In this document: piece by piece, positions 59,292 to 64,000 of the stretch
Numbering within the stretch: the first letter of the stretch is position 1
How the letters are laid out: the number at the start of each line of letters is the position of its first letter
Assembly: GCA_963837365.1 (NCBI GenBank)
Contig: CAWIMW010000012.1
Span: 1 to 64,000, forward strand
Direction of reading: 5' to 3'
DNA length: 64,000 nt
Source of the DNA: CAWBXL01 sp963837365
GTDB lineage: Bacteria; Acidobacteriota; Terriglobia; Terriglobales; Acidobacteriaceae
Translations under genes and position numbers: made by a program
Notes under the pieces: generated by a model
The model's input: the letters and a program-made list of their open reading frames with translations, nothing else
Database searches by the model: none
Told to the model about the DNA's origin: nothing

Positions 59292-59450
59292 CGCTGCTAT
59301 ATGGAACTTTCGTGCCAGCACTCGCATGTGTGCAAAATGTAAAAGTGATTCTTAGCAAAACACTTACCGCAATAGTTTCTGATTTTTCCACAACGTTTTC
59401 CACCGAAGTGTTGAAAACGTTTTAGCTCGCGATTCCAATTACGGCCAACA

Positions 59451-59557
59451 TCGTCATTCCGACGATGGGCGAAGCCCAGAGGAGGAATCTGCTTTCTGTG
59501 CTGGCTGCGTAGAGCAGATTCCTCTTTGTCGCTGCGCTCCTCGTCGGAATCACAAAA
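59451..59557. repeat. Palindromic intergenic repeat, family 1, copy 3
   Basis: Outer GTCATTCCGACGA / TCGTCGGAATCAC (one mismatch), inner GAGGAATCTGCT / AGCAGATTCCTC. Between yebC and tlyA, following the yebC terminator on the minus strand. Confidence 0.8.
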
Positions 59558-59580
59558 ATGAGTTGTGTTTAGAAAAGAAA

Positions 59581-59599
59581 AGCCGCCTCGAAGGCGGCT
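59581..59599 (-). terminator. Intrinsic terminator after yebC
   Basis: Stem AGCCGCCT / AGGCGGCT around CGA; on the minus strand TTTCTTTTCT follows. It begins 20 bases after the yebC stop. Confidence 0.8.
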
Positions 59600-59618
59600 C
59601 GAAGTAAAAGCAACAAGC

Positions 59619-60365
59619 TTATCCTGCCACTTCCTCCAGCAACTTCTGATCAATGTCAAAGTTGGAGTGCACATTCTGCACGTCGTCGTGCTCTTCCAAG
59701 GCTTCCATCAGGCGGATCATGGTATTGGCGGCTGCGCCTTCCAGCTTGATGTAGTTTTGCGGAATCATGGCCACGCTCGAAGACGAGGGTTCGATTCCGG
59801 CCTTCTTTACAGCGTCCAAAACCGCTTCATACGCCGAAGGCTCGCACAGCACTTCCCAGTTGTCGCCGTCATCGCGCAAGTCTTCCGCTCCGGCTTCCAG
59901 GATGATGCCCATCAGGTCATCTTCTTTCGCAGCTGACTTGGGAACCACGATGTCGCCCTTCTTGTGGAACATCCAGGAGACGGCACCAGCCTCGGCCATG
60001 TTGCCGCCGTTCTTGCCGAAGACGTGGCGGATTTCGCTTACCGTGCGGTTGCGGTTGTCAGTATTGATATCGAGCAACACCGCCACCCCACCGGGGCCGT
60101 AGCCTTCCAGGCTGAACTCTTCGTAGTTTACCCCCGGTAATTCTCCGGTACCGCGCTGGATGGCCCGCTTGATATTGTCGGCCGGCATGTTCTCGGATTT
60201 GGCGGCGAGGATGGCGGTGCGCAGGCGCGGGTTGGTGTCAGGATCGCCGCCATTCTTGGCGGCGATGGAAATTTCCTTGATCAGACGGGTAAAAATCTTG
60301 CCCCGCTTGGCGTCGAGGGCGCCCTTCTTGTGCTTAATGGTGGCCCATTTTGAGTGGCCGGACAT
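59619..60365 (-). CDS. yebC: YebC/PmpR-family regulator or translation factor
   Basis: 248 residues, complete. The N-terminus SGHSKWATIKHKKGALDAKR is the family signature, followed by RLRTAILAAKSENMPADNIK and the GYGPGGVAVLLDINTDNRNR core. Members act as DNA-binding regulators and, more recently, as ribosome-associated factors for difficult proline motifs. An extended -10 promoter lies at 60461-60469 and a terminator at 59581-59599, so it is a single-gene unit. Confidence 0.95.
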   Translation of the reverse strand: MSGHSKWATIKHKKGALDAKRGKIFTRLIKEISIAAKNGGDPDTNPRLRTAILAAKSENMPADNIKRAIQRGTGELPGVNYEEFSLEGYGPGGVAVLLDINTDNRNRTVSEIRHVFGKNGGNMAEAGAVSWMFHKKGDIVVPKSAAKEDDLMGIILEAGAEDLRDDGDNWEVLCEPSAYEAVLDAVKKAGIEPSSSSVAMIPQNYIKLEGAAANTMIRLMEALEEHDDVQNVHSNFDIDQKLLEEVAG

Positions 60366-60460
60366 GGAAATACCTCGTTATCTAAGATCTAAATTGCGCA
60401 GGAATCGCCCGAAGAGGAGATCATCGGATAGCCTCGAAACTTAAGCAGGCGAACGTAAAA

Positions 60461-60469
60461 TTATAGCAT
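60461..60469 (-). promoter_or_regulatory. Extended -10 promoter for yebC
   Basis: Minus strand TG-C-TATAAT. Start would be near 60454, about 90 bases before ATG 60365. No clear -35. It overlaps the end of the upstream small membrane gene at 60472 closely. Confidence 0.5.
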
Positions 60470-60471
60470 GG

Positions 60472-60774
60472 TCAATTGGGCCGACTTCGCAGAATCGGCC
60501 TTACAATTGCGTACTGCAGAACCAAGAACAATATCCCCGAATACACGCCAAATAGCGCTAGCATCGCAGTATCTACACGAAATCCAGTTAGGCTCATGAG
60601 AAAGTGCAAGACCCATGGCAAAATCCGATTCCTCCAAGGCGGAGGTTCCGCTGGGGCAAGCCCAATATAGGAAACACTATGAAAAACCATGTAAAGAGCG
60701 ATCCAAATCGAAATAGCGATTTGAATTAAAACAATCAGTACAGCTTGAATTCTCATGATGCTTTGCTTAACCAT
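60472..60774 (-). CDS. Small membrane protein (100 aa)
   Basis: 100 residues with three hydrophobic stretches (about 9-29, 52-65 and 70-91), AVLIVLIQIAISIWIALYMV being the first. No family recognised. Its ATG lies inside the last codons of the epimerase-like gene (eight-base overlap), so they are co-transcribed. An internal ATG at 60756 is an alternative start. Confidence 0.6.
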   Translation of the reverse strand: MVKQSIMRIQAVLIVLIQIAISIWIALYMVFHSVSYIGLAPAEPPPWRNRILPWVLHFLMSLTGFRVDTAMLALFGVYSGILFLVLQYAIVRPILRSRPN

Positions 60775-61606
60775 GTTGCTGATGAAACGCCTCCAGGCAC
60801 TTCTTGGCTGTCTCGAACTCTGAGAATCGGCTGCCCTCTTGCTCGACCAAGTAATATTCGACGGCCCCTACACTCTCAGCCGCCGCAAAAATTCCCTTCC
60901 AATCGGCGGTGCCCTCGCCGAACAAGACCCGGTATCCCTTTGCCGGATCAGGCGACCAGTCTTTGCAATGAATCGAATGAATGCGCCCGGGGTTCGCTTT
61001 GATCCAAGCCACAGGGTCGCCGCCTGACTCGAGGCAAGTACCAACATCCAACTGCAACATCACTGATGGCTTTGTGTTCTTGGCGAGGACTTCCAACGGA
61101 AACGTCCCATCAATTTTGACCCATTCCGGTTGATGGTTGTGATACCCAGGCTTTAGCCCGCTGGGTTCAAGAGTTTCTGCCGCAGAGTTCAACGTGTCAG
61201 CCAGCTTCTTCCAGCCATCAACGGTCGGGTCAACCTTGGCGCTGGACATGACCACATACTTACAACCCAGGATCAGGTTCATATCGCGGGCCCGGCCAAT
61301 ATTGTCGCCGCTGAAGTTCTTATAGTCGTTGTGGGTGGAGTAGCACTTGATGCCAAGATCATCCAGCAACTTTCTGTATTGCTTGGTTTGCGCCTCGGTC
61401 CATTCGAAGTAAGGCCCATAGAACTCAACACATTGATATCCCATCTGGGCCACGGCACGCACCGTGCCCTCCAGATCCTGTTTTAATCCATTACGTACGG
61501 AGTAAAGTTCAAGTCCTACTGGAATTGGGTTGGAAGTTGCAAAGGCCTTGAGGGCCAAGGGCACCATGGCCGACATCGCAAGAAACGACCGCCGGGTAGT
61601 AGACAT
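60767..61606 (-). CDS. Tat-exported sugar phosphate isomerase/epimerase-like protein
   Basis: 279 residues from ATG 61606. The twin-arginine signal STTRRSFLAMSAMVPLALKA shows Tat export; a start at 61642 would place residues in front of it. The mature part is an AP-endonuclease-2/xylose-isomerase-like TIM barrel (VGLELYSVRNGLKQDLEGTV, YHNHQPEWVKID, LQLDVGTCLESG, HCKDWSP) with the conserved Glu/Asp/His metal ligands of the fold. Substrate unknown, likely a sugar or inositol derivative in the periplasm. Confidence 0.88.
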   Translation of the reverse strand: MSTTRRSFLAMSAMVPLALKAFATSNPIPVGLELYSVRNGLKQDLEGTVRAVAQMGYQCVEFYGPYFEWTEAQTKQYRKLLDDLGIKCYSTHNDYKNFSGDNIGRARDMNLILGCKYVVMSSAKVDPTVDGWKKLADTLNSAAETLEPSGLKPGYHNHQPEWVKIDGTFPLEVLAKNTKPSVMLQLDVGTCLESGGDPVAWIKANPGRIHSIHCKDWSPDPAKGYRVLFGEGTADWKGIFAAAESVGAVEYYLVEQEGSRFSEFETAKKCLEAFHQQHG

Positions 61607-61638
61607 GGCGAAAATCCTACTCGAAGATAAGGCAAACT

Positions 61639-62118
61639 TCACGGCAAAGTTTTAAAGTCTTTCTCCATAAACCTGGCACGATAGGCATAGACGACCGCCA
61701 AGATGGGCGGTGCCAGTAGGACTCCCCAGAACGAAAAGATCAAACCCATCACAATGGGAACAAGAATGGACGCCCAAATAGGCACCTTGGCGGTGCGCTT
61801 CATGAGATAAGGCTGGAGTAAGAATCCATCCACCACTGCGATCCCGGCATACAGGATCAAGACATATAGGGGATGCTTCCAGTCCCTCCAAGTGACCACA
61901 GCAGTTAAAGTAGGCCCGATCACACCCAGAACCAACCCCAGGTGTGGAATGACTTGCAGAAGCCCAGCGAGCACCGCCCAAAACAGCGCCCAAGGTACTC
62001 CTATGATGTACAACCCGACCCACCAGAGGATGGCGACCGCCAGGCAATCCTGGGACTGAGCAACGATCCAATTCTTCAGCGCTCCACCACTTAAGCGCAG
62101 GTGTTCAGCCATATCCAT
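61639..62118 (-). CDS. Half-length AI-2E family transporter
   Basis: 159 residues starting MDMAEHLRLSGGALKNWIVA, with about five membrane helices. It corresponds only to the second half of PF01594 proteins (usual length about 350 residues), with VIPHLGLVLGVIGPTLTAVV, LQPYLMKRTAKVP and GLIFSFWGVLLAPPILAVV. Either a shortened member or the remnant of a truncated gene; the matching first half is not present upstream. The chosen ATG leaves a 107-base divergent gap to the sigma-factor gene; an open frame reaches 62247. Confidence 0.7.
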   Translation of the reverse strand: MDMAEHLRLSGGALKNWIVAQSQDCLAVAILWWVGLYIIGVPWALFWAVLAGLLQVIPHLGLVLGVIGPTLTAVVTWRDWKHPLYVLILYAGIAVVDGFLLQPYLMKRTAKVPIWASILVPIVMGLIFSFWGVLLAPPILAVVYAYRARFMEKDFKTLP

Positions 62119-62225
62119 GATCGTTCTGATGCCCTTGGCCGGGAAAATGCCGGCTCCAGGCAAATTGTACCGGGCGGTAAACCTCGACGCATCAAACTCG
62201 TCTGTAGAGGTGGCAGCGGGAACTC

Positions 62226-62810
62226 GTGGACACTGCACTGGCCACAACTTTGAACGCGTCTATCGAACGAACCCAAGAGGCAGCCTCACCCGGGTCGTTC
62301 GAAGCCGTTGTTCGCCAGTATCAAAAGCGGGTGCATCGTTTCGTTCTACTGATGGTCAAGGACGACGATGTCGCTGACACCATCACCCAGGAGTGCTTCC
62401 TGCGGGCGTACCGGAGCATGGCCAGTTTTCGCGGTGAGTGCCGGATGGATACATGGCTGTTGCGCATTGCGGTCAACCTGGTCAGGGACCACGTCAAAAA
62501 CCGTCGAGTTTCGTTCTGGCGGAGATTGGTTGGCTTTGGCAACGACGACGGTCCGGAATTCCAGGTTCACAGTCCTGATCCTTCTCCCGAGCGTGCACTG
62601 CTGGCCCGCGCCGAGGTGAAAGCAGTGTGGGCCGGTGTGGGCCTTTTGCCCAGACAGCAGCGGGAGGTTTTCCTGCTGCGGTTCGTCGAAGAAATGTCAT
62701 TGCTAGAGATCTCGGAAGTCCTTGGACTTCAAGTCGGCAGTGTCAAAGCACATCTATTTCGAGCCTTAGGAAACATTCGCAAACACTTGAAGGAAAAGCA
62801 ATGGAGATAA
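62226..62810 (+). CDS. ECF sigma factor
   Basis: 194 residues. Region 2 (FEAVVRQYQKRVHRFVLLMV, DVADTITQECFLRAYRSM, FRGECRMDTWLLRIAVNLVR) and region 4 (GLLPRQQREVFLLRFVEEMS, LLEISEVLGLQVGSVKAHLF) are complete. GTG 62226 is preceded by GGGAA. It drives a stress or envelope regulon when freed from the anti-sigma factor whose gene overlaps its stop by ten bases. RseP (43646-44992) is a possible protease in the release cascade, which is inference. Confidence 0.93.
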   Translation: MDTALATTLNASIERTQEAASPGSFEAVVRQYQKRVHRFVLLMVKDDDVADTITQECFLRAYRSMASFRGECRMDTWLLRIAVNLVRDHVKNRRVSFWRRLVGFGNDDGPEFQVHSPDPSPERALLARAEVKAVWAGVGLLPRQQREVFLLRFVEEMSLLEISEVLGLQVGSVKAHLFRALGNIRKHLKEKQWR

Positions 62811-63304
62811 CACCACATCTGAGCGATGCCGAACTGGTAGAATTCGTTTCCGACCCGACACGGGGGTTGGGTACGCACTTGGAGTTTTGCGATTCCTGCC
62901 TCACCGAAATTGCACGGTTACGTAAGACCGTTACGGACCTGAAGAAAGCTGCCGACAAGCCACAAGAGTTTTGGGACCATCAATGCACGGCGGTTCGGAC
63001 GCAGATCGCGGCTGCCCCCTCATTCGGTACGCCCGCTTTTCAACGCCTGGCGTGGGTACCGGCACTGGTGGTGATTTTGCTCGCAGGCTTGCTCCTCAGC
63101 GGAGGTATTCCTCCCGCAGCACCGGTCGAAACCAGGGTAGTCGAAGATCCTGACCATGCGTTGCTCGTCGCAGTCGAACAAGTCATGCAGAGCAACGGCC
63201 CGGAGGCGCTCGAACCGGCAACTTATTTTGTTCAGGAAATCAGGTTAGAAACCCGCCAGAATTCAAGGTCCACTTCCCAGAAGGAGATTACACATGAAAA
63301 TTAA
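62801..63304 (+). CDS. Membrane-bound anti-sigma factor (zinc-finger type)
   Basis: 167 residues. The motif H26-x3-C30-x2-C33 (THLEFCDSC) is the zinc anti-sigma (ZAS) signature, and a membrane helix lies near residues 83-103 (LAWVPALVVILLAGLLLSGG). The C-terminal 60 residues would be periplasmic. The N-terminal domain binds the ECF sigma factor encoded directly upstream. AAGGAA is the ribosome site. Its stop overlaps the next gene by 11 bases. Confidence 0.85.
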   Translation: MEITPHLSDAELVEFVSDPTRGLGTHLEFCDSCLTEIARLRKTVTDLKKAADKPQEFWDHQCTAVRTQIAAAPSFGTPAFQRLAWVPALVVILLAGLLLSGGIPPAAPVETRVVEDPDHALLVAVEQVMQSNGPEALEPATYFVQEIRLETRQNSRSTSQKEITHEN

Positions 63305-63860
63305 GATCGCGCTACTCATCGTTGTTTTTTCCATACCTCTCTGCGCCCAAAACACAGCGCCCGCGCCGCCTATGATGGCTGGGCCTGGGAAGCGGGTGTT
63401 CGTCTACCACAACGAGCTTGGCAAGTGGTGGCAGAACGCCGATATCGTAAAGAAGCTTCAACTGACCGACGCTCAGGTCTCCCAGCTCGATCAAATTTTC
63501 GTGGACCACCGCCTGCGCCTAATTGACTACGGCGCTGACATGGAAAAGCAGGACCTCAAGCTACAGACCTTGTTGGATGCTGATGTGCCGAATGAAGCCC
63601 AAATCAACAGCCAGGTGGACCAGTTATTGGACGCGCGCGGCAAGCTGGAACGCGAGTTTACATCGATGAACCTTGATCTCCGCAAGGTGCTTTCTCTTCC
63701 CCAATGGAGGCAGCTAAAGTCGATCCGCGGAGACGCCGGCGGGTTCGGAGATAAAATCTTCTTCCGCAAGGCGCTTCCACCACCGCCGCCCGGAGCTCCG
63801 GGCATGATGGCGCTGCCTTCTGAGGATGCCGCTCCCCTGCCTGAACCCCAGCCTTTCTAA
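63294..63860 (+). CDS. Spy/CpxP-like periplasmic protein
   Basis: 188 residues. Signal peptide (IALLIVVFSIPLCAQ), then a helical domain with two LTxxQ-like motifs (QLTDAQVSQLDQIF, SLPQWRQLKSI) as in the Spy/CpxP/ZraP family of periplasmic chaperones. The C-terminal tail is Pro-rich. It probably binds unfolded proteins or metal in the periplasm and could feed back on the anti-sigma factor encoded just before it. Third gene of the sigma/anti-sigma operon. Confidence 0.8.
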   Translation: MKIKIALLIVVFSIPLCAQNTAPAPPMMAGPGKRVFVYHNELGKWWQNADIVKKLQLTDAQVSQLDQIFVDHRLRLIDYGADMEKQDLKLQTLLDADVPNEAQINSQVDQLLDARGKLEREFTSMNLDLRKVLSLPQWRQLKSIRGDAGGFGDKIFFRKALPPPPPGAPGMMALPSEDAAPLPEPQPF

Positions 63861-63877
63861 GAACGAGACCTCCCACG

Positions 63878-63911
63878 CCGCCTGCATCGCCTCCGATGCG
63901 GGCGGTTTTTT
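63878..63911 (+). terminator. Intrinsic terminator of the ECF sigma operon
   Basis: Stem CCGCCTGCATCG / CGATGCGGGCGG (one G-U type mismatch) with loop CCTC, then TTTTTT. Confidence 0.9.
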
Positions 63912-63916
63912 GTCCG

Positions 63917-63925
63917 TGCTAAACT
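63917..63925 (+). promoter_or_regulatory. Extended -10 promoter for purQ
   Basis: TG-C-TAAACT, like the ispG element. Start near 63932, about 22 bases before ATG 63954. The preceding terminator ends just upstream. Confidence 0.45.
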
Positions 63926-63953
63926 CAATTTAGATTCCCGTAAGGACACTAAA

Positions 63954-64000
63954 ATGAAATTTGGCGTCATCATCTTCCCCGGATCAAACTGCGACCATGA
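63954..64000 (+). CDS. purQ: Phosphoribosylformylglycinamidine synthase subunit PurQ, 3' end outside window
   Basis: Only the first 15 codons are visible: KFGVIIFPGSNCDH after the start Met, the family-specific start of the glutamine amidotransferase subunit PurQ. AAGGA lies eight bases upstream. The rest is beyond the right edge. Makes ammonia from glutamine for purine synthesis, with PurL and PurS. Confidence 0.9.
   Translation, partial: MKFGVIIFPGSNCDH

Noticed and set aside
59385..59420. TTTTCCACA resembling a DnaA box, with ACGTTTTC/GAAAACGT nearby
   Set aside because: Only one box, no AT-rich unwinding region and no dnaA or dnaN gene, so not an origin.
1..64000. tRNA, rRNA, CRISPR arrays, integrases and transposases
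   Set aside because: None recognised: no T-arm GTTCGANNC with a closing acceptor stem, no spaced repeats of CRISPR type, no transposase or integrase motifs among the proteins.

Overview
The window reads as a chromosomal segment of a moderately GC-rich Gram-negative bacterium, most likely an Acidobacteriota of class Terriglobia (Koribacter/Sulfotelmatobacter-like). The reasons are the mixture of a PEP-CTERM surface protein with sigma-54 activators, a DUF2911 protein, HTH-only LuxR-type proteins in pairs, FtsX-type permeases without their ATPase, and two families of long intergenic palindromes. This assignment is inference from gene content; no rRNA or tRNA gene was recognised in the window.

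Layout. 1-3000: oxidative pentose phosphate operon gnd-zwf-pgl. 3-9 kb: signalling genes (GGDEF enzyme, tandem PilZ protein) and two duplicated pairs of tiny LuxR-type DNA-binding proteins either side of a zinc-ribbon membrane protein. 9-12.2 kb: a GT2 glycosyltransferase and two secreted proteins. 12.5-15.9 kb: sulfate activation operon (fused ATP sulfurylase/APS kinase, TauE-type exporter, CysQ phosphatase). 16-24 kb: PEP-CTERM-type surface/exopolysaccharide locus with a TPR lipoprotein, a PEP-CTERM protein behind a sigma-54 promoter, a receiver-less sigma-54 activator, a PilZ protein and a histidine kinase/NtrC-type pair. 24-32 kb: 3-hydroxyacyl-CoA dehydrogenase, DUF2911 protein, two FtsX-type permeases (the second frameshifted) and a secreted metzincin-like lipoprotein. 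32-35.5 kb: circularly permuted ATP-grasp, alpha-E and transglutaminase operon. 35.6-40.6 kb: TolC/EmrA/EmrB tripartite efflux operon plus a cytidylate-kinase-like protein.

40.6-54.5 kb: the essential isoprenoid/envelope run uppS-cdsA-dxr-rseP, then an 8-kb accessory block, then ispG. The accessory block has two parts. One is a MerR / aldo-keto reductase / SnoaL-like / AraC group that looks like a response to reactive aldehydes. The other is a 4.7-kb segment bounded by 12-bp direct repeats and adjoining a duplicated ispG leader. It encodes a STAND ATPase fused to an OmpR-type DNA-binding domain, divergent from a vanadium-haloperoxidase-like secreted protein and an S-adenosylmethionine methyltransferase. 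Three contiguous 11-bp direct repeats lie in the divergent promoter region, which is the operator geometry expected for an OmpR-type domain. This is my best candidate for a little-described system.

54.5-64 kb: housekeeping genes (rmuC, carbonic-anhydrase-like protein, trmJ-like, nadK, tlyA, yebC, a Tat-exported sugar isomerase-like protein, a half-length AI-2E transporter), an ECF sigma / anti-sigma / Spy-like stress operon, and the start of purQ. Dispersed palindromes occur at gene ends: three copies of one family near 25.4, 29.4 and 59.5 kb, and three palindromic copies plus one single arm of a CGCAGAG-type family near 16.0, 31.9, 54.5 and 56.8 kb.
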